The position numbers were made by a program, and so were the translations under genes. A stretch of DNA of 30,333 nt from assembly GCA_044866075.1 (NCBI GenBank), contig JBIOTQ010000020.1, positions 1 to 30,333 of the forward strand, read 5' to 3'. Within the stretch, counting starts at the first letter, position 1. Each line of letters opens with the position of its first letter. Source of the stretch: JBASRP01 sp044866075. Its GTDB lineage: Bacteria; Actinomycetota; AC-67. Below the pieces are notes generated by a model. It saw nothing but the letters and a program-made list of their open reading frames with translations. It ran no database searches and was not told the DNA's origin. Positions 7,034 to 14,784 of the stretch are shown here, one piece after another.

Positions 7034-8235
7034 CAAGCTCCCCCTTTGGCGGCGCCGGCCTGAGGCGGCTCGCGCCGCGCGAAGGTGATGTTCAGACGCC
7101 CTTCCTCGAACGCCGCGTCGGCGATGTCGAGGCGGGACAGGATCGTCGGCAGCATGAACGTGCGGCGGTACGGTCCGACCTTCACGTGGATGTCTTCGCC
7201 CTTCCGCAGAAGATCGAGTTCCGCCTTCGCCGTGAATGGAAGCCGCAACGACAGCACGTAGACGTCGCCGCGCTTGCGGACCTTCACCGGTTCGTCCTTG
7301 TAGAGAACGGACGTCGGGTCGTGCGCCCCGTAGAGGTCCTTCCCCAGGCGGTCGAGCAGCTTCACGCCGATCATCTCGCGGTCGTACAGCGGAACCGTCA
7401 GCACCGGCACGGGCGAGAACGCCTCGCGTATCGTTCCGAGGTGCTCGCTCTGCACGGCCTTCCACTTCTGGAAGTACGGATCGTGCACCTCTTCGGGGAG
7501 AAGCCGGTTGCAGACCGCGGCGTCCACCCGGTAACCGAAGAGGTTGAGGTAGGTGTAGGTGCGGCGCGCCTCGGCGATGACCATCTTCTCGGCGTTCATC
7601 ACGAGGCGAACGGTGCTCGACGTCTGGTCGGTCAGCAGACCGCGCACGTCCTCGAGCGTGTGGTGCATGCGCTCGATCGCCTTGAAGACCTGCTCGTTCG
7701 CGATCAGAGGGCCGATGACGCGGTTGAAGACCGGCCGCACTACCTTGGCGACCTTGCGTTCGATCGGGAAGATGCGTTCGAAGTACCAGTTGAGGACGTC
7801 GGGAAGGCTCAGCAGGCGGAGCGTTTCGGCCGTCGGCGCGCAGTCGACGACGAGCAGCTCGTACGAGCCGTCGTCGGACGCCCGCTTCACGTCGGTGAGG
7901 CTGAAGAGCTCGTCGAGGCCGGGGATGACGGACAACTCTTCCGCGCTGATCGCATCGACGCCGCCCCACTCCATGATGCCGAGGACGTAGTCCTGGATGT
8001 CGCGCCAGCCTTCTTCGAGGCGCGCTTGCGAATCGATCTGCTGGCCCCACAGGTTCTGCTCGACGCTCGTCGGTTCCCCTCCGAGCGGAACGTCGAACGC
8101 ATCCGACAACGAGTGCGCCGGATCGGTCGACATGATGAGCGTTTTTACGCCGGCTTTCGCGGCGCGCACGGCCGTCGCCGCGGCGACGGTCGTCTTCCCG
8201 ACGCCGCCTTTGCCCGTGAAGATGAGGATGCGCAT
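7033..8235 (-). CDS. ArsA/Get3-family ATPase with C-terminal HSP20-like domain
   Basis: The product is a 400-aa SIMIBI-class ATPase. It shows the deviant P-loop GKGGVGKTT (8-16), the switch I block STDPAHSLSDAF (36-47) and VVDCAPTAETLRLL (129-142). The C-terminal part (about 325-390) reads as the all-beta ArsA HSP20-like domain (VYVLSLRLPF, LNITFAR). Arsenite-pump ArsA proteins have a tandem pair of ATPase domains; this has one, and no ars genes adjoin it. A targeting or chaperone-type role like Get3 is more plausible than arsenic resistance. It heads the operon with the CxxC protein and glucokinase, and a good promoter lies just upstream. Confidence 0.9.
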   Translation of the reverse strand: MRILIFTGKGGVGKTTVAAATAVRAAKAGVKTLIMSTDPAHSLSDAFDVPLGGEPTSVEQNLWGQQIDSQARLEEGWRDIQDYVLGIMEWGGVDAISAEELSVIPGLDELFSLTDVKRASDDGSYELLVVDCAPTAETLRLLSLPDVLNWYFERIFPIERKVAKVVRPVFNRVIGPLIANEQVFKAIERMHHTLEDVRGLLTDQTSSTVRLVMNAEKMVIAEARRTYTYLNLFGYRVDAAVCNRLLPEEVHDPYFQKWKAVQSEHLGTIREAFSPVPVLTVPLYDREMIGVKLLDRLGKDLYGAHDPTSVLYKDEPVKVRKRGDVYVLSLRLPFTAKAELDLLRKGEDIHVKVGPYRRTFMLPTILSRLDIADAAFEEGRLNITFARREPPQAGAAKGGA

Positions 8236-8247
8236 GAGGGATTTGAG

Positions 8248-8276
8248 AGCATACCGGCCGGGGTAGGGACCAACAA
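8248..8276 (-). promoter_or_regulatory. Promoter of the ArsA-like/glucokinase operon
   Basis: On the minus strand, TTGTTG (8271-8276), a 17-nt spacer and TATGCT (8248-8253) precede the ATPase start by 12 nt from the end of the -10. The predicted leader is only about 5 nt. This is the best-formed sigma-70-type promoter seen in the window. Confidence 0.6.
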
Positions 8277-8343
8277 CAGACCTGCATCCGCACTTGACCG
8301 GCGGTGCCCTTTGTCGAGAGTCTTACGCCCGGAGGTGGTCCAG

Positions 8344-8994
8344 ATGCTCGACGCGTTCACCTGGTACAAGCAGGCCGCTCTGAAATGGCAAGGCAAAGAC
8401 CTCACCGTTCACGTGGACCCGTGGGGCGTTCCCGACGGCGAAGCGAAAGCCGATCTTCTGCTGATCACGCACGCGCACATGGATCATTTCTCGCAGGAAG
8501 ACATCGATCGCGTCTCGACCGACAAGACGATCGTTCTCGCACCCCACGACGTCGCTACCGAGTGTTCGGTGACTGGAGACATCCGCGGCATCAAGCCCGG
8601 CGAGACGATCGAAGCCGCCGGCCTGTCGATCTCCGCGGTCCCCGCGTACAACCTGCGCCCCGAGCGCCTTGAGATGCATCCCCGCGACAACAACTGGGTG
8701 GGTTTCCTGGTCGAGCTCGCGGGGAACCGGTATTACTTCGCCGGCGACACGGATCACATCCCCGAGATGAGCGACATCCGCACGGACGTTGCCTTCGTGC
8801 CCGCAGGTGGGACGTACACGATGGACGTCCAGGAGGCGGTCGGCGCGGTCAAAGACATCAACCCCAAGATCGCCGTGCCCTATCACTTCGGCTTCATCGT
8901 CGGGTCGCGCTCCGTCGGCGCCGACTTCGTCGAAGCGATCGCTCCGATCGAGGGGCGCGTGCTCGACCCCGTCAACCCGTTTGAGCAGCCGTAA
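8344..8994 (+). CDS. Metal-dependent hydrolase, UPF0173/metallo-beta-lactamase fold
   Basis: The 216-aa product is a single metallo-beta-lactamase-fold domain of the UPF0173/UlaG-like group, which binds one or two metal ions in the cytosol. The metal motif is THAHMDH (42-48); further likely ligands are D135 or D137 in AGDTDH and H181 in VPYHFGF. The start ATG at 8344 is preceded by GGAGG (8331-8335) at a suitable distance; the open frame upstream is antisense to the ATPase gene. It diverges from the ArsA-like operon. Length is slightly shorter than the usual 225-230 aa, with no missing motif. The substrate is unknown for this family. Confidence 0.88.
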   Translation: MLDAFTWYKQAALKWQGKDLTVHVDPWGVPDGEAKADLLLITHAHMDHFSQEDIDRVSTDKTIVLAPHDVATECSVTGDIRGIKPGETIEAAGLSISAVPAYNLRPERLEMHPRDNNWVGFLVELAGNRYYFAGDTDHIPEMSDIRTDVAFVPAGGTYTMDVQEAVGAVKDINPKIAVPYHFGFIVGSRSVGADFVEAIAPIEGRVLDPVNPFEQP

Positions 8995-9140
8995 ATCGCC
9001 TATCGCGATCGAAAGAGAACCGCGTCCCGGCCACCGCCAGAACTACCGACGTGCGTCTGGTGCATTTTCTCTAGGACGTTTCGCTTCCTGCCCCGCCGTC
9101 TCGGGACCTGAGTCTGTTGTGAGTGGTCACTCTCCGCTGT

Positions 9141-9191
9141 CATCATCCTGAGCGTCCCGGAGGAACGCTTTCCGGGGAGCGAGGCGATGAT
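9141..9191. repeat. Imperfect palindrome, REP-like
   Basis: CATCATC near 9141 pairs with GATGATC near 9186, and the inner CCCGGA (9157-9162 area) pairs with TCCGGG (9171-9176 area) around a short loop. The opening TCATCCTGAGCG resembles dispersed palindromic repeats common in GC-rich environmental bacteria. Only one copy is in the window, so dispersal is not shown. Confidence 0.35.
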
Positions 9192-9285
9192 CCGCGGGCC
9201 GAAAACTGGTCGCCTGGACCGCGGGGAGCCAATGGCGAACCCACCGCTCAGCAAACACACGTGTACCGACGCACGTCCAAAGAGA

Positions 9286-9315
9286 TGCCCCGCACGGCTG
9301 CAACCGCGCGGGGCA
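9286..9315 (+). ncRNA. Strong hairpin in leader (8-bp stem plus inner 3 bp)
   Basis: TGCCCCGC (9286-9293) pairs perfectly with GCGGGGCA (9308-9315). After a one-base mismatch, CGG pairs with CCG around a six-base loop CTGCAA. It is not followed by a U-run, so it is better read as part of a structured leader than as an intrinsic terminator. Whether it is transcribed is unproven. Confidence 0.4.
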
Positions 9316-9530
9316 GAGGCTGAGAGGCGGAGTGGCAACCCCGATCCCCTTTGCCGTTCCTCGATCGTAGGAGGGCGCAGGGGCTCTGGCAAGACTCCGC
9401 CCGCATACCAGGGGTTGGAGGGGGAGGTGAGAGCCCGCTAGACCGCGTGGGGGCCGCCGTTCGGCGGGCACGCCACATCCGCAGTGTTCCGCACCACGTC
9501 CTTTCGTTTTCGACCTCAAGGAGGGGTTCG

Positions 9531-10001
9531 ATGCGTAACAAGAAGAAGCTGGTGATCGTCGCCGGCGTCGTGGCCGTGATGGCCATCGCAAGTGCGGCGT
9601 TCGCGTTCTGGACGACCAACGGGACCGGGAGCGACAACGCGCTCGCCGGCTCGGCGGGCAACTACGACGTCACCGTGACGCTCGGCGCCGGGATCCACCC
9701 CGGTGGCAACGTCGCCGTGACCGGCACGATCACCAACAACACGACGTCCGATCTGCAGGTCTCCTCGATCAACGTCGACCCGGCGTACGCGTCCGTCAAC
9801 GGCGTCACGTTCGACAGTGGGCACAGCTCCTGCAACGAGGGCTGGTTCCACTTCGTCGGAACGGTGACCGGCGGGACGCAGACGCTGACTTCCGGCGGCG
9901 ACAGCACCGGCTACACCGGCACGCTCTCGATGGATGAGAGCGGCACGAACCAGGACGCCTGCCAGGGAGCGGACATCACGCTTCACCTGCAGGCCGCGTA
10001 G
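9531..10001 (+). CDS. Secreted surface protein, camelysin/TasA-like N-terminus (156 aa)
   Basis: The start has an excellent AAGGAGG site. Residues 1-26 are a lysine-rich n-region and hydrophobic core (KLVIVAGVVAVMAIA) leading to AFAFWTTNGTGSDNALAG. This resembles the SipW-type signal region of camelysin/TasA-like proteins and the 'AxWT-GSGSA' leader of actinobacterial surface proteins. The remainder is a Thr/Gly/Ser/Asn-rich beta-sandwich-like domain with two cysteines (101 and 144). It ends in NQDACQGADITLHLQ (140-154). The next gene's product has the same C-terminal block and a similar order of strands. It is the first gene of a three-gene operon. No SipW peptidase is in the window. Assembly into fibres is conjecture. 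Confidence 0.75.
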   Translation: MRNKKKLVIVAGVVAVMAIASAAFAFWTTNGTGSDNALAGSAGNYDVTVTLGAGIHPGGNVAVTGTITNNTTSDLQVSSINVDPAYASVNGVTFDSGHSSCNEGWFHFVGTVTGGTQTLTSGGDSTGYTGTLSMDESGTNQDACQGADITLHLQAA

Positions 10002-10084
10002 CAACCAACCACCACGCTCTGGAAGGGGCGGGCCCCGTGCCCGCCCCTCCGGGGGGCCCTCGATCGCAAGGGAGAAGTGACGAG

Positions 10085-10798
10085 ATGGAGCGGTTCCGGA
10101 CGGCGAGGAGAATCACGAGGGTTCTCGTGATCCTTCTGGCCGTCCTCGCTTCGGCATCCCTCGGCGCCGGCGTGTACTCGTTCGCCGCGTCGAAGTCCGG
10201 CCCGCCGGCCCCGGTCCTCACGGAGACGCCGCCGGACCCGAGCCCTTCGTACGACGCGACCTTCGCCTGGACCGATTCCGCGTCGAACGTCACGTTCCAG
10301 TGCTCGGTCGACAACGGCGCCTGGGTCTCCTGCGCGAGCCCGTACAACGTCAGCGTCGCCACGACCGGGAACGGTGAGCATCAGTTCGCGGTACGCGCGG
10401 TCGACACCGCCGGAAAAACCTCCCGAAGCACGACCTACAGGTGGAAGGTCAACAAGATCGGATTCACCATCTCGGGAAATGTCCTCGGCCTTCTCACGCC
10501 GGGCGCGTGGAAGCCGATCGCGCTCACGATCAACAACCCGAACAACTGGACGATCTACGTCACCCAGCTGAACGCAAGCGTCTCGTCGAGCCCCTCTACC
10601 TGTCCGGCCTCGACCAACATCGAGTTCCTGCAATCCCCGCTCTCTCCGTCCCACACCGTCGCGGTGCCGGCGAACGGGAGCGCTGCCGTTCCGACGGCCG
10701 ACCGGCCGCAGATCCGTCTGAAGAACCTCCCCATCAACCAGAACGCATGCCAGGGCGCGAACTTCGGCCTTCTCTACACGGGGACGGCGACCAAGTGA
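10085..10798 (+). CDS. Membrane-anchored or secreted two-domain surface protein (237 aa)
   Basis: A basic N-terminus (MERFRTARRITR) is followed by one hydrophobic segment (13-35) acting as signal or anchor. Residues 40-122 form an Ig-like domain of the bacterial chitobiase/PKD-type repeat kind (VTFQCSVDNGAWVSCASPY, HQFAVRAVDTAGKTS). Residues 125-237 align by eye with the mature part of the preceding protein: a PGAWKPIALTI strand, STCP, and the C-terminal NQNACQGANFGLLYTGTA (218-235). C173 and C222 match C101 and C144 there, which may be a disulfide. The ATG at 10085 has GGGAGAAG about 10 nt upstream. Its TGA overlaps the GTG of the next gene. Confidence 0.75.
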   Translation: MERFRTARRITRVLVILLAVLASASLGAGVYSFAASKSGPPAPVLTETPPDPSPSYDATFAWTDSASNVTFQCSVDNGAWVSCASPYNVSVATTGNGEHQFAVRAVDTAGKTSRSTTYRWKVNKIGFTISGNVLGLLTPGAWKPIALTINNPNNWTIYVTQLNASVSSSPSTCPASTNIEFLQSPLSPSHTVAVPANGSAAVPTADRPQIRLKNLPINQNACQGANFGLLYTGTATK

Positions 10799-12363
10799 GT
10801 ACGCGCAGGCGCGTCAAGGTCGTCGCGGCGAGCACGCTGGCGTTGCTGGCTGTGTCCGTCGCAGCGTGGGCGTTCCTCACCGCGCTCGGCATCGGTTTCG
10901 GAAGCGCGTCGGCGGCAAGCCTCGCGGCACCGACGAACGTCACTGTTCCATCGACGGTCTCCGGATCGACCGTTCACGTAAGTTGGACGGCTCCGACGCC
11001 GCCCGGCAGCGGCACTGTCAGTTATTACGTGCAGCGGTACGCTGGCGCGACGCCGAGCGCGGCGTGCGGCACCTCCCCGAGCTCGCTCATAACCGCGACG
11101 AGCTGCGACGACACCGGCGTTCTAACGGGGACGTACACCTACAAGGTCACGGCGCTATGGCGTACCTGGACGAAACAGAGCGCGGAGAGCGGGTCTGTCG
11201 CGGTCCAGAGCGACGGGACTCCGCCGGTAACGACGATAGCGATAAGCCCCTCGAGCCCGAACGGCTCCAACGGCTGGTACAAGGGCACGGCGCCTACCTT
11301 CACGCTGAGCGCCACCGACTCCGGATCGGGAGTGGCAAACACCTTCTACAAGATCGATTCAGGGTCCGAGCAGACCTATGCGTCGGCCGTCACTATCCCC
11401 GAGGGCCAGCACACCATCAGCTATTGGTCGACCGACAACGCAGGAAACACCGAGTCCACGCACACCACGGCCACCATCAAGGTCGACACCGTCGCGCCGA
11501 CGTTCAACCTGTGGACCATCGCGCCGGCCGCGAGCGCCCGCACGTTCGGCGCCGGTGTTTCAGGTACGACCGTTTACTTCCAGAACTGTCCCAACGTGAA
11601 CTTCGGGGCGCGGTTCGCCAGCTCCGTAAGCGATTCGACGTCCGGACCGGCATCTGCGGCATATCCGTTGCTCAGCGCAACCAAGTGGACCACACACAAC
11701 GCCGAGACAATCACGACGCTAACGAGCGGGCTCTATGTATCGAGTGACTTCCTGTGGAACCCCACGAACTGCGGTAGCGGCGCCGCCGCAGCTCCCGGCG
11801 CGTACACCGTCACCGTTTCGGATACGGCGGGGAATACGGCATCCACGACGCTATCGTGGACCGCCGACACCACAGCACCCACGGTCACGAACGTTACGTT
11901 GAACAACGGCGGTGGCCCGCCGCAGCAGGGGCAGATCAGCGCTAACGATTTCGTGGAGGTCACATACAGCGAAGAGTTGGATCCAGTCTCCTTCTGTTCC
12001 GCGTGGACCAACGGAACCACGCCGACCCTCACGAGCGGGGTTACGGCTACGATCACCACGGGCGACGTGCTCACCCTCTCCGCCTCCGCGTGCACGTTCC
12101 ATTTCGGCTCCGTTAACCTCGTCGGCAACTACAACACCTCGACGACACAGGCCATGACCTTTACGACGAGCACGTCGGTTACGTGGGATCCCGCCACCAG
12201 GAAGCTCAGGATCGTCCTCGGGAGCCGGAGCGGTGGAACGGTGGGGACGGGCGTGGCGGCAGCCGTACCGACCTACCAGAACATCACCGCGGCGCGTGAG
12301 AGCGACTTCGCGCAGGTTGCGATCCCCACGACGAGCGTCAGCGGGACGAGCTCGAGCTTCTAG
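10795..12363 (+). CDS. Large secreted protein with FnIII and Ig-like domains (522 aa)
   Basis: The GTG start overlaps the upstream stop (GTGA), so translation is coupled. The signal or anchor region (1-41) reads RRRVKVV, then a hydrophobic core and AAWAFLTALGIGFGSASAAS, the same style of leader as the first operon gene. Residues 45-138 look like fibronectin type III (APTNVTVPS, YTYKVTALW). Residues 143-230 are an Ig-like repeat (GWYKGTAPTFTLSATDSGSG, YWSTDNAGNTE). Residues 234-357 are another Ig-like unit (YTVTVSDTAGNTAS). Residues 358-500 resemble an SbsA/Big-type domain (VEVTYSEELDP). It is very Thr/Ser-rich, with no catalytic motif and no LPxTG anchor. A structural, adhesive or matrix role is likely. 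Confidence 0.78.
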   Translation: MSTRRRVKVVAASTLALLAVSVAAWAFLTALGIGFGSASAASLAAPTNVTVPSTVSGSTVHVSWTAPTPPGSGTVSYYVQRYAGATPSAACGTSPSSLITATSCDDTGVLTGTYTYKVTALWRTWTKQSAESGSVAVQSDGTPPVTTIAISPSSPNGSNGWYKGTAPTFTLSATDSGSGVANTFYKIDSGSEQTYASAVTIPEGQHTISYWSTDNAGNTESTHTTATIKVDTVAPTFNLWTIAPAASARTFGAGVSGTTVYFQNCPNVNFGARFASSVSDSTSGPASAAYPLLSATKWTTHNAETITTLTSGLYVSSDFLWNPTNCGSGAAAAPGAYTVTVSDTAGNTASTTLSWTADTTAPTVTNVTLNNGGGPPQQGQISANDFVEVTYSEELDPVSFCSAWTNGTTPTLTSGVTATITTGDVLTLSASACTFHFGSVNLVGNYNTSTTQAMTFTTSTSVTWDPATRKLRIVLGSRSGGTVGTGVAAAVPTYQNITAARESDFAQVAIPTTSVSGTSSSF

Positions 12364-12800
12364 CTTCGCGACTCGACGCGTTTCTTCAGGCCCTTCAAGG
12401 CCGTGTCGATCACGAGCTTCTCCATCTTGCGCTTGATCAGGCCCAGCATCGGGATCGTGATGTCCACCTTCGCCTTGTACGTCACGTGCGTCTTGTCACC
12501 CTTCGGCTGGAGCGTGTAGTCGCCCTGAAGATCGCGGAGGCCGTGCCCCTCGACGAAGACCCACGACACGCCGCCGTCGTCCGGCTTGTACGTGTACTCG
12601 AGCAGATAGTCGGCTTTCATTGGGCCTTGCGATACCTCATAGTAGACCTGCTTCCCGCGCTTCGACGCGTCGCGCTCGCGGACCTCAACCTTCTTTATCT
12701 GCCCGGCCCATTCCGGGTAGGCGTCGTAGTCCTCGATGACCGCCATGATCGCTTTCGGATCGGCGTCGATATCGATCGAACCTTCTGTCTTGTCCGCCAT
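12360..12800 (-). CDS. SRPBCC (START/polyketide-cyclase fold) protein
   Basis: The 146-aa product has the SRPBCC helix-grip pattern: EGSIDIDADPKAIMAVIEDY (the I-x-A-x-x-x-V-x-x-x-I start), YPEWAGQIKKVEV, VYYEV, a run of alternating strands, and a long C-terminal helix (MEKLVIDTALKGLKKRVES). Such proteins hold hydrophobic ligands or act as cyclases or dehydrases. The ATG at 12798-12800 is preceded by an AAGGGGGG-type ribosome site. Its stop overlaps the stop of the large surface protein, with which it is convergent, and its start is divergent from the MFS transporter. The ligand is unknown. Actinobacteria often carry such proteins near ArsA-like ATPases, as in this window. Confidence 0.85.
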   Translation of the reverse strand: MADKTEGSIDIDADPKAIMAVIEDYDAYPEWAGQIKKVEVRERDASKRGKQVYYEVSQGPMKADYLLEYTYKPDDGGVSWVFVEGHGLRDLQGDYTLQPKGDKTHVTYKAKVDITIPMLGLIKRKMEKLVIDTALKGLKKRVESRS

Positions 12801-12834
12801 GACACCCCCCTTCCTGGTCGTCGTCGCGGCCCCG

Positions 12835-12840
12835 TATCCT
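12835..12840 (+). promoter_or_regulatory. -10 hexamer TATCCT of a probable leaderless promoter
   Basis: TATCCT lies 6 nt before the GTG proposed as start of the MFS transporter, where there is no Shine-Dalgarno. It lies just upstream of the divergent SRPBCC gene's start, so the two promoters share about 50 bp. Confidence 0.45.
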
Positions 12841-12846
12841 TCCAGC

Positions 12847-14043
12847 GTGGACGACGCACGTCGAATCCTGGTGCTGCGTGGACTGCGCGGTTTCGCGTAC
12901 GGCTTCACCAGCGTCCTGCTCGGCGTCTACCTCGGCGACGCGCTCTCGCCATATCGTGCCGGCGCCGTGCTCACGGCCACGCTCGCGGGGTCTGCCGTGC
13001 TCACCTTTCTGCTCGGCACCCGCGGACACCGGCTCGGAAGGCGCCGCTCGCACGTCGTCCTGTCGCTGGCGATGGCCGCCTCCATGGTCGTGTTCGCGCT
13101 CAGCGGAGACTTCGTCGCGCTGTTCCTGGCCGCCCTCTCGGGTACGGTCGCGGCTGCCGCTTTGGAGAGCGGACCGTTCGTCGCGCTCGAACAAGCGATG
13201 CTCCCCCACGCGGTGCCGGAGGAACGGCGGAACCGCTGGTTCGGCCGCTACACGGCGGTCGCTGCGATCCTCGGATCGCTCGGCGCCCTCGCCGCCGGAG
13301 GGCCCGACGCCATCCGTCGCGTGCTGCCGGGCGCCCCGTCCTCGCAGCGGTGGTTCCTGCTCCCGGCCGGGCTTGCGGTGGCGTCCGCGATCATCGCGCA
13401 CGGGCTCTCTGACGGCGTGGAAACGCCGCCCGGGGAGACGGCTCCCCTGCGCCGATCGCGCGGCATCGTCGCGAAGCTGTCCGCGTTGTTCGCGCTCGAC
13501 GGACTCGGCGGCGGCTTCGTCGTGCCGGCTCTCGTCACCTATTGGTTCCGCACCAAGTACGGGACCTCGGCGGAGGTCCTCGGTCTCGTCTTCTTCGGCG
13601 TGGGCGTGCTGCAGTCGGTCTCGTTCGTCGTGGCCGCCCGGCTGGCCGACCGCATAGGACTGATCAACACGATGGTGTTCACACACCTGCCGTCGAACAT
13701 CCTTCTCGGAGCGATCCCCTTCGCACCCAACGCGACCGTCGCCATCGTTCTGCTGCTCGGCCGCCACGCCCTCAGCCAGATGGACGTGCCGGCGCGCCAG
13801 TCGTACGTCGTTGCGGTGGTCGACCCTGAGGAACGCACGTCCGCCGCGATGTTCACCAACACGGCGCGGGCCGGCGCGCAAGCGACGAGTCCGCTTATCT
13901 ACGGTCCGGCCGTCAAGGTCGCCGGCTCGGGCGTTCCGTTCGTGCTCGGCGCGGGACTGAAGATCGTCTACGACATCCTGCTGTACCGGTCGTTCCGGAG
14001 CATGCGCACCCCCGACGAGCAGGCAAGACTCAACACCCGATGA
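12847..14043 (+). CDS. MFS transporter
   Basis: The product is about 398 aa with roughly 11-12 hydrophobic segments in two halves, the size of a major-facilitator exporter or importer. After TM2 there is a basic loop, GTRGHRLGRRRS, the position and style of MFS motif A. The second half repeats this as ARLADRIG. GTG at 12847 (VDDARRILVLRGLRG) was chosen because the preceding stretch is antisense to the SRPBCC gene and a TATCCT box sits 6 nt upstream. An ATG at 12799 in the same frame is possible. The ATGA overlap with the HAD gene shows co-expression. The substrate is unknown. Confidence 0.85.
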   Translation: MDDARRILVLRGLRGFAYGFTSVLLGVYLGDALSPYRAGAVLTATLAGSAVLTFLLGTRGHRLGRRRSHVVLSLAMAASMVVFALSGDFVALFLAALSGTVAAAALESGPFVALEQAMLPHAVPEERRNRWFGRYTAVAAILGSLGALAAGGPDAIRRVLPGAPSSQRWFLLPAGLAVASAIIAHGLSDGVETPPGETAPLRRSRGIVAKLSALFALDGLGGGFVVPALVTYWFRTKYGTSAEVLGLVFFGVGVLQSVSFVVAARLADRIGLINTMVFTHLPSNILLGAIPFAPNATVAIVLLLGRHALSQMDVPARQSYVVAVVDPEERTSAAMFTNTARAGAQATSPLIYGPAVKVAGSGVPFVLGAGLKIVYDILLYRSFRSMRTPDEQARLNTR

Positions 14044-14774
14044 CCGTTCGCGCCGTGCTGTTCGACTTCGGGCACACGCTCGTCGACTTCGCACGGACCG
14101 AGGACGCGCTGCGCGCCGCGTACGGCGTGGTTCGCGAGCGCCTCACGGAGTGGGTCGAGGACCGCGCGCCGCCGGAGGTGGACGAACTCGTCGAGCGGAT
14201 CGCGGGCGCCGTCGACGACATGGTGGGACGCTCGTACATGGAGCGCCGGTTGGAGGAGCTGGATCAGGTGGCCCTCTTCGAGCAGGCGTTCGCGGCGATC
14301 GGCTACGAGCTGCCGCACGACCTGCTCTACGAAGTCGTCGAGATCGACCACGACTCGTTCTCGCAGTCGCTCACCGCTCCCGATTCCACGCTGGAGACGC
14401 TCCGCACGCTGCGCGACCGGGGGCTGCGGCTCGGGCTGATCTCGAACCTGTCCCTCTTCCCGCACAAGGTCCGCGAGGATCTCGGGCGGCTCGGGATCGC
14501 CCCGTACCTCGACGCGGCCGCGTTCTCGAGCGAGGTAGGCGTGCGCAAGCCGGACGCGCGCATCTTCTTGCACGCGTTGAAGGCTCTCGGCGAGGACCCG
14601 GCGCACGCCGTCTTCGTCGGCGACCGGCTGAACGACGACATCGTCGGCGCGCAGGCCGTCGGCATGCGGACGATCCTCACGCGCGAGTTCAGGCAGGAAG
14701 ATCCGGCCGAGGTGCGCCCGGACGCCGTCGTCGAGAAGCTCGCGGAGATCCCGGGCGTTATCGCCGCGTGGTGA
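14040..14774 (+). CDS. HAD-family hydrolase (subfamily IA)
   Basis: The 244-aa product is a complete HAD phosphatase: motif I LFDFGHTL (7-14), motif II LGLISNLS, motif III EVGVRKPD, and motif IV VGDRLNDDIVGAQAVGM. The second Asp of motif I is replaced by Gly (DFGHT rather than DxDxT), a change seen in some HAD-IA members and one that may alter the acid/base step. An alpha-helical cap occupies about residues 20-110. The start overlaps the MFS stop (ATGA). It is a paralogue of the truncated gene at the start of the window. The substrate is unknown. Confidence 0.9.
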   Translation: MTVRAVLFDFGHTLVDFARTEDALRAAYGVVRERLTEWVEDRAPPEVDELVERIAGAVDDMVGRSYMERRLEELDQVALFEQAFAAIGYELPHDLLYEVVEIDHDSFSQSLTAPDSTLETLRTLRDRGLRLGLISNLSLFPHKVREDLGRLGIAPYLDAAAFSSEVGVRKPDARIFLHALKALGEDPAHAVFVGDRLNDDIVGAQAVGMRTILTREFRQEDPAEVRPDAVVEKLAEIPGVIAAW

Positions 14775-14784
14775 ACGCCGGCAT

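Larger units (their letters stand above)
8995..9530. other. Long non-coding region, likely structured 5' leader of the surface-protein operon
   Basis: There is no credible coding sequence in these 536 bases. The region holds an imperfect palindrome (about 9141-9191), a hairpin closed by two CCGCGG copies (9192-9224), a strong TGCCCCGC/GCGGGGCA hairpin (9286-9315) and a CCGCC-GTTC-GGCGG hairpin (9454-9467). AAGGAGGGG then precedes the ATG at 9531. The density of paired, GC-rich elements ahead of a secreted-protein operon suggests a cis-regulatory RNA. No riboswitch family could be assigned with confidence. Confidence 0.45.

Noticed and set aside
7033..8235. Arsenic-resistance interpretation of the ArsA-like ATPase
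   Set aside because: There is a single ATPase domain and no arsB, arsC, arsD or arsR; the context is a CxxC protein and glucokinase.
9199..9350. Cyclic-di-AMP (ydaO) or TPP riboswitch in the surface-operon leader
   Set aside because: Short matching words occur (CGGGGAGCCAAT, GGCTGAGAGG), but the required spacing, partner helices and other conserved blocks are missing. It is kept only as an unassigned structured leader.
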